A stretch of 64,000 nt of DNA from Alentia gelatinosa. Taxonomy: Eukaryota; Annelida; Polychaeta; Phyllodocida; Polynoidae. A program made the translations under genes and the position numbers. The stretch lies in the NCBI GenBank assembly GCA_950022655.1, contig OX465583.1:36111360-36175359 (forward strand). Direction: 5' to 3'. This document shows, one piece after another, positions 1-14,900 of this stretch. How positions within the stretch are numbered: the first letter of the stretch is position 1; each line of letters begins with the position of its first letter. The notes below the pieces were generated by a model that saw only the letters and a list, made by a program, of their open reading frames with translations, had not been told where the DNA came from and searched no databases.

Positions 1-620
1 AGACGGACGACACTTCCGGTACGTCACTTCCTATTACGGCCCGCCAGCAGAGAACACAAGAGGACGCAGCGCTTGCTCAACATTTCATTTAAATTGCAAT
101 TTCCAAAGTAATTTGACCGCAGTCGTGATTGCCAATACCGGCCCGGAAGGCCCCTCATAAAAGCCCTGGACACATGCGCCCGGGCCCTTAACTCAATTTG
201 TAACGTTTCAAATCTGATTGCCCGCGTTTGATTAAATGTGTCTCGCGTTAATTGCGAGTGATGCTTTGCTCGGTGGGTTAGGGCGGCCGGGCGACGCCGC
301 CTCAGTTTGGGCTCATGTTAATCACGCGGCGATCTGATTCTATTATCGCTCATTATCGCCCACCCTCTGTCCTAATCAATGCGATGAAATGCACATCGCC
401 GGACTGTGAATGTTGGATGTCATCATAAAATGTGATAAAACCCGACAAAGCAGATTAGACGCTATCCCCCAAGCAGAGTCTCTTGACTTCTCGGCCGAAT
501 CAATTCGCGCGAATTATCGCGGCGTCCGCAGGACTAGAAGCACTGGTGGTGCCACCTGGAGAATAGGCAATGTATCAATTCAAGCGTTTCCGTATGAGAA
601 GTGAACTATTTCTTCTTATA
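1..620. other. CpG-rich non-coding stretch, possible regulatory element
   Basis: This stretch has no credible coding exon; the only frame of any length (410-604) has no recognisable protein signature. It is visibly richer in CpG and GC than the following 4 kb, and it contains many TAAT/ATTA and TTTGAT-type core sites (for example around 90-110, 225-260 and 315-330) between GC-rich blocks. That look is typical of promoters or conserved non-coding elements near developmental genes, but this is inference from composition only. It could also be the 5' flank of a gene lying left of the window. Confidence 0.3.
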
Positions 621-1300
621 ATATTCAATTGGTTCAGCAACTTTCATCCAACAGTTTTCCTTTATTGGATACTTATTTTGTAATCCCTATGACTAGAATC
701 TACCTTCTTATTTCTCATACGGATTCCTATCATGTAGGCGTGGGTATGTTAAACAAATTTGAGAGGGAGGGGTACCCGGTATGCTACATTTGGAATCATG
801 AAATTTGAAAAGTGATGGGGATATACGTGTACATATATAAAGTGTGTGTTCCACCAAATAGGCCTTTAACAGGTGGCCAGGCCGACCCGGCTCCGGGCTG
901 AGAATGTGCAAAAGGTGTACGGTATGAATTGTCTATACTGTTCCACCAACCCAATTATTTTTAGCTGGGCGACGACAACAAGGCGCACACACACCGCCAG
1001 CTGGCGCCCAGCAAGCTGTTCCACTAAGCCAGGTGGTGCCGGTAAGGCGAAGAACATTGAGGGTTGATGCTACTGCTTTCTGGTGGACGTTGGCGGCATC
1101 ATACTTCGCTTAGTTTTCCGTCCATTTGATAGGGGGCACCTCGAATGCGCCTCCACACGCTACACCACTCTGGATCCATGAAAGCCATGGATCAAGCAGA
1201 GAAGTGTGTTGCCATGGGGGGTCTTGTACCGGAAGGATGATGGCTCATCAGTTTTCCACTGAATACTGCAGCAAACAGAATAATGAAAGCAAATGAAGAT
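621..1300. other. Gene-free flank
   Basis: I see no exon, RNA gene or terminal inverted repeat here. Short open frames on both strands overlap at about 870-1060 but have no family signature or supporting splice signals. The segment is low-copy in appearance within the window. Confidence 0.4.
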
Positions 1301-2220
1301 AAACCTTGATTCTAAAATTCTCACAAAACTGCCGCAACTGTCCGAACGTTAGGTCTTGTTGTGTTTTCGTGATGCTAGGAAGGTATTGAAGAGGCCTAGA
1401 GTTGCTTCACTGAAAATGTTGCATCTCTTTTTCGGTACCGGCGAGGAAGTTGTGGGGTTGAAACATTTCATTGACCTGAGTGTAGTACATTCGTGAACGG
1501 CAGGATTGCTGAGTGACTTACCATAAGTAGGTCATGAACTCAATCATGTGGTAGCATCCATTCCACCATCTTGCTTCTGCTATGTGCACATGTACCTGTA
1601 ACTGTTAGACCTCTCTATAAAGAATCTTATACCATCAAATCCCACCTGAATCATTTAATGGTGGCAGCGGTGGGATCGAGAATCTGCAGAGAAGATAAGG
1701 GAGCCCTGGCTGAGATCCTTTCAATCAGTAAATGAAAAATGGGTGCAGCAGAAGTACACAGACTGGCCCAAAACTAGAAACTACTGACATTCCATAAACT
1801 CTGACCATAGCTGAGGGTAGATAACCTCACTAAAAACCTGTGCATCAGCTTAGGGGCATATATAGTGATATCTAAACTATCTTCAGTGACAGTCCAGCAC
1901 AGCGTGTGAAATAAACACCGCAAACAAGGAGTCAGTAGGCATAGGAAAAAAGTGACCATGGCTACATTAGAGGGATCACTAACACCAAAAATAAACTGGG
2001 CAGACACTGACCAAGCAGGTGCAGTGAGCATGTTTAAACAGCAATGTGAGTTGTATTTCTCCGTAAAAGATATCAAAAAGAAGCAAGTTGACCATATACT
2101 ACTGTTTAGTGGGGAAACTGGCATTAAGAAGTATAACTTAAGGTCAGGGAACAATCTTCTGACAGCTGTATTGCCTTTGATAGTCTTAGCATATTCAAGC
2201 ACAACCAACAAACTCTAAAA
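1301..2220 (+). mobile_element. Decayed Ty3/Gypsy-type LTR retrotransposon fragment (LTR end, primer-binding site, partial gag)
   Basis: A TATA-like motif (about 1615-1625) lies about 40 bp before a 'tggtggcagcggtgggat' stretch at about 1660-1677 that reads like the end of an LTR followed by a primer-binding/leader region of a Gypsy-type element. Downstream, the frame 1952-2218 encodes 88 residues. Its first 60 or so (N-W-A-D start, F-K-Q-Q-C, Y-F-S-V-K, H-I-L-L-F-S-G) resemble the N-terminal gag segment of molluscan/echinoderm Ty3/Gypsy elements as I remember them. The frame then runs into unrelated sequence and there is no protease, reverse transcriptase or second LTR nearby, so this is a truncated relic. 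Exact LTR borders are not resolved. Confidence 0.5.
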
Positions 2221-3530
2221 TCATTGCAATTTCTGATCAGAAAATAGTCCTGGTTTTTTTCCCCATATATTTGAAGTTTTTAAAAGATATTTGTGAATAA
2301 TAGACCATATTAGTTTTGACATCATTATTGATAGTTCCTTGGTGTTTTTCTGTGTCAAACATACAAAACTCTGCAAGGCAGCACTTTCACATTGCAGCTT
2401 AGCAAGTCTGCTGTTTATTAATAACAAATGTTTTCAGCAAAGTGGGATTTACATGAAGAGACTTATTTACTTGAGACTGGTGTATTTTACATCTTTTCCC
2501 CACATTATTTTCCCTCTGTCCAAAAATCTCAGGGCAGAATACTGAAATTTAGCTTTCTCATTCTTGAAAGAAAATGATGGATTGTATTCATATGGATGGA
2601 CACACCCAGTACATAGTCTCAGACATGCACCAGATTTGGCACCAGAGCACAGGAAAAGCTTTGTCTTGGCAGGTAGAATGTCATCATGTGAACATTGAAA
2701 AATGCAGTCTATTACAGATGGTAGGTGAATGTTCACCTAGCTTTTGTTACCATTTACAATCAAACCAATACTGCCAACTGAATCAATGAAGAACAAACCA
2801 GTTTTTTCAGATCCCTGCAAACAGTGACCACACAATGTCAGTTCGCACTAGATATCTTTCCTCATATATTGTTGGTCTATGTACTATAAACATGTGTAGC
2901 AGAGGCCAGATACCCATAATTATGACAGAAATTGCCATAGAAGGTGTTGCAAAGGTTAGAAAATAACTCGTTCTGATGCCAGCTCCTACATGGGCAGAAT
3001 GCAGGTTTTGCTGTTTTCTGAGGATGTCCTGACAGTTACGTAATACACTCTCATAGTAAATTATTTGTTGAATTTGTGGTGATGAAGGATATCTGCTAGC
3101 AAAATAGGCAATGAATAAGCAATTGAAGGTATTATCTCTTGGGTAACGTTACTGTGGTGATTTGGGAGTTTGTTAAGTTAATTTCATCAAAATAGTAATT
3201 CATCGCAGTAACTGTCATTTACCTTACATTTCCTTCAGGCAGCTGTTGTTTATTTGTTGAAAATATGTAGGCCTACCTCTATGTTGAAATTACAAATTAA
3301 TTACTCAGGACATTTATGACAATACAAGGACCTGTGATAACCCTGTGATAGTCTTTGCCTCAATAGGCTGACAATTTTACTGCTAGCTTAAGTAAGATGA
3401 TCATTCAAAAACATTGCAATGAACATGATCTGAGAAAAGTTCATGCATGGCAGATTACAAGAAGTCTTAGTATGATGAGCCCGCACTACACAGACATGGC
3501 ACTGCCAGGCGTTACAGTACTGGTAACTCA
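2221..3530. other. Gene-free AT-rich flank
   Basis: No exon, RNA gene or structured repeat is apparent. Open frames on both strands are short and lack family signatures or codon bias. Confidence 0.4.
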
Positions 3531-3531
3531 T

Positions 3532-3893
3532 TTAACCCAATCCTTACGAACGAATTTTGTGCTGCATCGTGTAGGCGGCGATGCCAGCTCATGTATATAT
3601 GGTTGGTAAGGGCGAGCACCAAATTTCAAAAATGGTGTCACGTGACGTGATTTTTGTCACTATGGCAACCATTTCATATTTTTTTCAATAATTATGTTGG
3701 TCATATCTAAATACATATTTTGTGTAAAAATGATGTTATAATATTGATTATTTCATGAATTATGGGCCTAAATTGTAAAATGTCAAATGATGCCATTTTG
3801 CATCATTCGCCCGTGGCTGGGGAATGCCATATGGCATCATTCGCCCGTGGCTTGGGAATGCCATAGTGGCATCATTAGTAAGGAAAGGGTTAA
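3532..3893. mobile_element. piggyBac-type MITE with TTAA target duplication
   Basis: The segment 3536-3889 starts with CCC and ends with GGG and is bordered on both sides by TTAA (3532-3535 and 3890-3893), the hallmark of piggyBac-superfamily insertions. The ends are inverted repeats: CCCaatCCTTAC on the left against GTAAGGaaaGGG on the right. At 354 bp it has no transposase, so it is a non-autonomous copy. The right part contains an internal direct repeat of about 37 bp (about 3801-3875, 'cattcgcccgtggct' twice). Confidence 0.75.
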
Positions 3894-4029
3894 TTATCAT
3901 CTTCTCTGCCACAATCACCATACCATACTTGTATATATTATATGCAAATTTCTCAATTCTGCTAGAAGAGATCAGACACTATTGGCCTCTAAATTGTATA
4001 GATTATCCAAATACACAGTTCTAGAACCT

Positions 4030-4200
4030 CTTATGTGAGTGAATGGCAAAAACGTAAATAATTGAAATTGAAACGCCCTCCACCCCCAGGCAAATACCTC
4101 TTTAAATAAATTGCCCCCCCCCCCTCCCCTGGCAAATACCCTCATATAAATGCCCCCTCCCCCCCTCCTCCAATAGCTCATCCCTCCCCCTACCGTAAAA
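4030..4200. repeat. C-rich low-complexity block
   Basis: A pyrimidine-rich stretch of degenerate 'gcaaatacc/cccctccc' units, read on either strand as short spurious frames. It is tandemly structured (two or three copies of 'ggcaaatacct...aaataaattgcccc'). Confidence 0.55.
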
Positions 4201-4499
4201 AATGAACAGTCCTTTAGACTGGCAGTCCCTATGCCCTGCCTTCATGTCTGCTGCCACCACCTCCCTCACCCTACCCCAATCCCTTACACTCCACCTCATA
4301 GTGACACATGATGCAGTCAGTGAAGGAGACGTATTATATGAACCTTATTCTGATTTTCTTCAATCATTTAATAACTTTTCATGATCAAAGGCTCGAGCAA
4401 GTCTAGCTTCCAGCATCCCCACTCGCCCGATTCCTCTATGGGTAGGCCTACAGTGCTGCCACCGTGTTGCTATTAGTGATCACAGCGATCTGCCCTAAG

Positions 4500-8136
<3,637 letters not shown>

Positions 8137-8418
8137 TCATTGTTATGAGCAATCCCATGCCTCTTGTAGAATATCAATCTATTTATAGTAATTATCAAAG
8201 TGATCAATTAGCTATGATGAAAATGATTATCCACATGATAGTTATTACATGATGAATGGCGCATACATACAAATTGTATCACATCCTTTTCATAATCGGT
8301 TATCTGCTTATGAATTATTTGTTATTAAACATCAAAAATGAAAATGTATTCTCTTGTCTTGTGTGGTTTTCTCAGTGAACCTATCAACTTTGATTGCAAG
8401 TTTGACCATTCAATTATT
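8137..8418 (+). other. MRM2 3' UTR and flank
   Basis: AT-rich sequence after the MRM2 stop, with an ATTAAA signal at 8324-8329 followed within about 25 bp by 'tcttgtcttgtgtggtttt', a GT-rich downstream element. No other gene is visible. Confidence 0.5.
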
Positions 8419-10010
8419 AGCGAGTGGATTCTTGGGTCTTATAGGTTATGGTTATAGCCTACTGTAGTACACCTGCTTGTAGAGTCACAAAGTGATCTGA
8501 CTACATTTTTTCTTAGTATAGCTCATAAAGTACAGATAGGAATATGCTTTCTGTTTTGGACAGAAGGTTTTATAGCAATACAATATCTTACAGTTTTGGT
8601 ATTTTGACATGGATTTAAAAAGACCCAGAGATTTCAGTTGGAGGGGCCTGACTTTTTTTTATTCACAGGTCCATTTTTAAGAACTCCTGTATGGACGTAT
8701 TTCTACCCCCAAAACTGGTTATATCATGATATGATATGCCTCAATTGAGAAAGAATAAAGATTAGTAATTGCTAGGAAGTGGAATTTTTCTAAGTAGATT
8801 CGACATTTACTGAGAAATTTTCAATCATGAAAAGGGGATATGCACCAAGAAATCCCCAAGGGAATGTGAGACGCAAAATATCACAATGAGAGAGAAAAAT
8901 TACAACTATTTACTGGGATAACCATGTATTTGTTAAAAGTTTGTGTGTGTGTGTGTGGGGGGGGGGGGGGGGCATACTAAAACAAAGGTTCACACAATAT
9001 TGATTTACAATGAGCATTGGTGTTTACCATCTCCATACGTGTGTCACTGACAGTTGCTTACATCCTAGGTGATTGTATGTTTGTTTGTATGGTTTGATTT
9101 AACATCCAGTCAACCATTATAGGTCCTTACCAGACTTCTCAAGGTCTTTTAAACCACGAGGGTGGTGATCGTATCAGGTAGATTTCAGGTAGAAATCGCA
9201 CCCCTACACATATACCAAGGTGAGACTTCTTTTACTTCCCACACCACATAGAGAAGGATTGGCCTTTGATATAGCAGTAAATCTACCACTGCTGAAGGTG
9301 AAGGAGAAAAGTGGCTGCAGTGGGACTCAAACCAATAAAGTCCAACAACCTTTGGATTAAAGTCCAGTGCTCTTTACCACTGAGCTAACTCCCTACCACG
9401 GCATCCTAGGTGAAATGTATATAGTTGATGTACTGCTCATGGATTCTTGCAAAATCTAATACTCTGAATAATTCAGCATTCATTTAGCATATTTAGAGAC
9501 AAAATTAAGTCAGCATGGTTCATCACTATGTTCTAGAAATCAGTCAAGACCCAGTCAAATGGTATTGGTTTGTAAAATTATTTGCAGCATCATTTTCCAA
9601 CAGAAATTGGGTTGATCTAGTTCATCAGCATTTTTAGGCACTTGGCCAGGGAGCATGCAAATAGGGCACAGTTCTTGTGTGCACTGATCCATGAAGATGT
9701 CCCGATCAGGCAACTTACCTAGGTTACATATGTTGGCCTTAGGCATTGCTGATTGCCATTTGAAATCGCCCTCAGATAGATAAAAATATACTCTGAATTC
9801 TAAAAAGGTTAGTATGTAATTGCATTCCATACACAAAACACTTGGCAGGGTAACTGGTCTCTCCCCTCTCCCCCTTCCTTGCTCCATCACCTTCCCTCCC
9901 TTTGGTTTCAAATTTCTGTGAATGTTTTGTAATTCCATGGGGGCAGTGGACTTGGTAACTCTGTGGGGGGACGATTTTATTTTCATCTTTCCATGGGGGG
10001 CATTTAGAAA
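8419..10010 (+). mobile_element. TTAGCAGGTGGAC-family element, old copy carrying a nested SINE
   Basis: The sequence from 'ggttatggttatagcctactg' (8445) to about 10000 aligns with copies at 25249, 33844, 49270 and, inverted, 56399-56966. Its left terminus is damaged. The alignment is interrupted at 9073-9401 by a SINE and resumes at 'tgaaatgtata' (9411). It contains (TG)n and a G16-like run at about 8943-8972. No coding frame is preserved; the minus-strand frame at 9555-9986 is a by-product of the repeat. Confidence 0.65.
9061..9413 (-). mobile_element. tRNA-derived SINE with 12-bp target-site duplication
   Basis: CATCCTAGGTGA occurs at 9061-9072 and again at 9402-9413, and between them lies a 329-bp insert absent from other copies of the host repeat. 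Read on the minus strand, the insert starts with a tRNA-like head: a TAGCTCAGTGG-type A box (about 9390-9380) and a GGTTTGAGTCCC B box (about 9335-9324). It ends in a 'ggttaaatcaaaccatacaaa'-like tail at 9080-9100. This is a pol III retroposon inserted by target-primed reverse transcription. A related copy is at 37195-37515. Confidence 0.85.
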
Positions 10011-10335
10011 AATATCATGGGTTGAGTGTTCTTTTGTATTTTCATGGGGACAGGGGACTTACTATGGTAGATCTGTTGGGGGCTAATTCTACTTTTCCAT
10101 GGTGGTGCTAATCTCTTATTTTGGGGGTGGGGGGTGGGGCAGGCATTTTGGAAAAGAAAAAATGAGAGGGGGGGGGGGGGGGTTGAGCAATTCTTTGCAA
10201 GTGCTTCGGTGGAGGGGTATGGGTGTATGTTTCGTATTGTCATGTACTCATTTTAGTAACTGTAAAGGGGGGGGGGGGGGGGGAATTACCTTATTCATTT
10301 TTTCATGGGGGGGGGGGGGGGGGGGGAGGAGCAGT
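9840..10335. repeat. Degenerate G-rich minisatellite
   Basis: Variable units of roughly 40-60 bp built on 'tttccatgggggg...ggacttggtaact' run from about 9890 to 10330 and drift into long G homopolymers (10170-10183, 10267-10283, 10307-10326). The G-runs give spurious Gly-rich frames on the plus strand. Strong quadruplex potential. Confidence 0.65.
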
Positions 10336-10424
10336 GCCAGAAATCCACTCCCTCCCTCTACCCCTCCCTTCTCTTACTCCTTCCTTCCACCACTTCATTC
10401 TTTCTTTCCTTTAAGTGTCACCTG

Positions 10425-10668
10425 GGGACTGCTATCTACAGAAGTGCCCTCAGGAGAAGTGCCACCCAGGGGAGTGCCACTCAGATAAGGACTTCAACTA
10501 GGGGGACTGCCACATGGGGTGGTGCCACAAGGAAGACTGTCACCAAGACGAGTGCCATACAGGCGACTGCCACCTGGGGAAGCGTTACTTGGGAAATTGC
10601 CACCCGAAGAAGTGGCACCTGGGAAGTGTCCACCGAGAGACTGCCACCCAAGGGACTGCCACCATCGT
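10425..10668. repeat. 15-bp minisatellite (consensus like GGGGACTGCCACCTG)
   Basis: About 16 successive degenerate units of roughly 15 bp, each with a 'tgccac' core, can be read from 10427 to 10665. Because the period is a multiple of three, all frames stay open on both strands and give periodic Thr/Ala/Trp or Gly/Ser-rich peptides, which explains the long open frames here. No sign of a real gene. Confidence 0.8.
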
Positions 10669-10669
10669 T

Positions 10670-11964
10670 TGACAGATAATGTACCTCTCAAAATGCATTC
10701 GTATGCAAAGCGCTGTCACGAAAACATTATGGGAAATGTAAAACAAAACGCTTATTCATTATGAAATGTTTAATTCAAATGGATTTTCTTTTTTGAAAAT
10801 ATGAAAATAATATTTCATTTGCAAACAATAGACCTTAATTTAGGACCAACTAGGCCACTTTAACGATTACCTAGCTTTGGAATAATTCGAAAGACCAAGG
10901 TCTACTTAATCGCATTATGAGACGTTTGATAAAATCCTGCTTCTGTCTATGTTCCCAAATCACAGAATTTGATCAATTGAAATTGAAGACTAAGCTTAAT
11001 CTAGGAATCAATCACATGAGTGGAATTAACGTATGCTCTGTGATATTCATACAATTTATCACTGTCTTAATGAATTTGATATGTGAGATCACTGTATAAA
11101 TTCAAGTTAGAAGATACCTACAGATATTCGTTGGCAAACATTGAGCAACTTATTCGGTGGATATAAGCACTTATCTCTCTATATATACAATATATTGATA
11201 GCAAAAAGGCACATCGAGATCATCGTTTTAAACAGTTCTGTACAACAAAAGAATTCCTATCAAATATCTAATATTTTTTATACTACAAGAAACCTGGTTA
11301 AAAGGAGAGCTCAAATAAGTATAGCAAAAGTCTCAGGATCATTTTACTCAGAGGAGCTACATGAGCCAGCTCATTGCTGACTATGCGTCTCGTAGCTAGA
11401 TCGATGCACTTCAAATTAAAAGTTTAGTAAATTCTAGACAAAACCTTGAAAATATATGTCTCAATATATGGAAGCTTGAACTTTGAAAATATAGTACAAC
11501 AATACTGGCAGTACGATTCGTCAAATCATATAACAAATAATCCCGACAAATAATCTCCAATAGCACATTACTAAGAGTCCCAGTCTTGTCTTGAGGGGTG
11601 ATTCTTATCTACAAAACCGTCTAACCTGTAACTACCTCGAGAAGATCTTAAAGATTATGCTCAGATCAACTTGAAAAGCATTCACACAATACATGTTAAT
11701 GTATTATCATTAATACTTGCGAAATAATACTTATGATTTCAACAAAAATCGTTTGTATAATAAAAGTTCCAAAAAAAGAGGCACCATTTGGTTTGGAAAT
11801 ACAATACGTGGCAATATTTTCATATACAATTGCCTGAAAATAAAATATGTGGCAATGTGTTCAGTGGGAATACAGACGTGGAATGTTTTTATGGCAACGT
11901 ATGAATGTATAATGTGATTTTTATGCAAAAAATGTGTATATGTCTCCGGTTGTGATGGTCAAGG
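10670..11964. other. AT-rich intergenic stretch between MRM2 and SUFU, including the SUFU 3' UTR
   Basis: No exon or known RNA is visible. SUFU transcription (minus strand) must end somewhere here; I found no clean AATAAA on the minus strand close to the SUFU stop, so the 3' end is unresolved. Short frames lack family signatures. Confidence 0.45.
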
Positions 11965-14900
11965 TCACGTAGTACACACTGGGATTTCGCCCGTCGGCAC
12001 AATCTTCAACACAACGTTTGGACTTCGAAGGTGGATTGTTCTGGGAAGTTGGTTTCTCAGCTTTAAACAAAGGAAGATACATTTAAATGGCTACTTAGCT
12101 GTACATAAACTCCATGTGCACAAAAATCATGAAAATAGGATCTTGGCACCAACTACATATATATATATATATATATACGACATCTAGTGTCCTACTAACC
12201 ATTGACTTTTAAAACAATTTCAGAGGTAGCTTTTTAAAGATTCAAACGGTAGCTGCAGACAAGTACACTACTTTTTATATTTTGAACCGTTTTAACAAAA
12301 TGACATTGACGCAAAATGTATCAAAAGAAATATAAGGTTTTCCTATATCCAAAACACCTAACAGTAGGAATTACTTACCTCATTCATGTTCAAACAACAG
12401 GTCAACTGTTTTGCCATTTGAGTCGTGAAATCTTTAGAGCAAAAGATCTAAAAGAAACGGTAAGTTACAATCAGAAACTTTAGAATGAGATTGTTTAACG
12501 AAAGGAAACGAATTTCGATATCATTTCATCTATCTCAGATTAAATATTTGTTACATGGTCCCAAAAACATTCGAAAAGGATATATGAGCATATCAGGGTA
12601 ATACCTCGTTTATGAAATACAAGAAAGTACGGCTAGTAAGACATGGATAGAGGGTTTATCAAGAGCTTTGTAATGAAATAAAATACGACGAAAGAGCAAT
12701 ACATTGATAGATATATTTAGTGCTGATTTGCAACATGTAAGATTGAAAGGTGTTTGATTTTCTTAAAATCAATTTCGTAAACTCTTATCAAATACCCTAA
12801 GCTTTCCTTTAAGAAGGAATGTTGTGCATGTGAAGATGGCATGCATGTGTAACTTGCCTGTAGCACCTGGCCCTGCGCCTTGAGAGGTTCATGCGCTGTG
12901 ACAATCACCATGTCGGCTTCGAACTCGGGCGGGATGAAGATAATCACCTGCCCTGACACATTTTGAAAGACGAAGAAGCGACCCTTCATCAGACGACCAC
13001 TAGAAAGCAGCACAGGTAAACTTAATTACTGACATGTTAATATCTCGTTACTCATGGTGATGGTTGCATAGATACAGTAAAAGATTGTTTTGAATCGTAA
13101 GTTCATTTCGGTTTAATCTAAATATTATTGCATGTATCGAAATATGTTTTGATCGCTTGTCTTGGGCGGTATCCAAAATATCAAATTCTTGGTTCTGTGT
13201 TCTATAAATTCAAAGTTAAAGAAATACTGACATTCATGATGTACAAATGAATTACCACACTTTTGAAATTATCTATATTTTGCACGATATTTCGCTAACG
13301 GCTATACAAAACTCTCCATGTAAATCTAGGCAACTGTCGTAGAGAATTATGATGCAGCTAATAAAACTAACCTTATCATCAGTGGTAGGAGCTCAGCCAC
13401 GTCGGCGTCCACAGTAATAGTTGCTTGTGTCACAATCCTGTCTTCATCATCGTCATCTTGTTCATCGCTATCCTCAAATTCGAGACTAAACGAATAGAGA
13501 AAATAAAAAATATAGAAACTTCTACAATGTTACAAATGACAGGTTAAAATATTGTGACAATAAAAGTAGTTAGAAACAGTCGAAGTTTAACCTGGAGTTA
13601 CACCTGGGCGGCCCTGCGATGAAAAACAGTCTATCTTAAGGCTGACGCAACCGGCCACTTTGTTTGACGCGCTGGACTTCTGTTTTTGTACTATTCCTAT
13701 GTATGTATTGGCGTCAATAAAGAAATTTTTGAAAAAAAAAGAAAGTTTAATACGTTGTTAATACATACTATCCCTATGACTCTATCACAGTCTCGGTCTA
13801 AAAAGAAAATTTGGAGTGAGTTCTCTAAGCATTCTATACTGACATCAATTCATCATCTCCATTTGATACATAATAAGCTGATGTCTTACTCCACATTTCA
13901 AACGCATTATATATCGCGACACCTCGAAAAGTCAATGGAGAGCATCTAGTTGTGATGGAACCAGCTTGCCTATCAGACTACTCTAGTCTGCTTGCTAGAT
14001 ATAATTATGAACTCGTAATGCAGCATTATTTCTGTCACTTATCCAAAGACTCAACAGTAAACTTTAGACATTTCATTATCCTCGTGATCATAAAAGTTTG
14101 TAAAAAATTGTCGTTCATGAATTGAATCGTAATCAGCAGACATCTGACATACTTTTCTTGCCATTGACAAGCGGCGGTCATGTGACCCATGTTGGAGCCG
14201 TCCTTGTTGATCTGTTCCGGTAATGTGAGATGGAGTTGTGGGTTGTAGTCCTGCAGAGAGTACTCCCTGTCTATGTCCGTGACCAACAGCCCTCCACCAG
14301 TTCTGTGTGTGACAACATGTATTAACTTGGATCTTCATGAAATTAATGTAATGTAAATTCGTACCACTTAACCTTCCTCATAGAAGAATTCAAATGATTC
14401 TTTCAACAATGTTTGAGAAATTACTTTTGGACCTTTATAGTCTTTCTACTTTTATGGGTTTCATTTTCAATAAGTTTTCATTTTAACAAATTCAAATCTT
14501 ATATTCTATTTTCTATGTTCTTACAGTAACAAAATAATCAGGGGAATGAGCGTGTGGTATTCCTTTCATATAGAAATCATATATTTGTTGAATGATAAGA
14601 AGACATTGATAACATACTTATTCATACGTTCTTCATATATAGAGAACTGTGCTAGGTAAAATGGTGTACACTATATTCTCAGAAGAATTAACAGAATTTT
14701 CTATATTCTTTTATTGTCGAAAATCTTATAGTTTATCATATTAGAGATATAAGCATTTGCCAAGAAACAAATAGACAGGAAAACGTACTCTGGAACTTTC
14801 GATAGTAGATCAATCAATCCTCTGCCATTCCACTTTTGAGCTGCAATCATCTCAGCGTCAGTGATCCCGACAACCTGTGATAAGAGGTATATATATACAC

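Noticed and set aside
4102..4384. Open frames around the C-rich block
   Set aside because: Low-complexity translation with no match to a family and no splice context.
9324..9400. tRNA-like A and B boxes (also 37200-37272)
   Set aside because: They belong to SINE heads; no complete cloverleaf or proper acceptor stem can be formed.
10099..10764. Overlapping open frames up to 129 residues
   Set aside because: They come from the G-rich array and the 15-bp minisatellite, which keep frames open by period; no family signature or splice signals.
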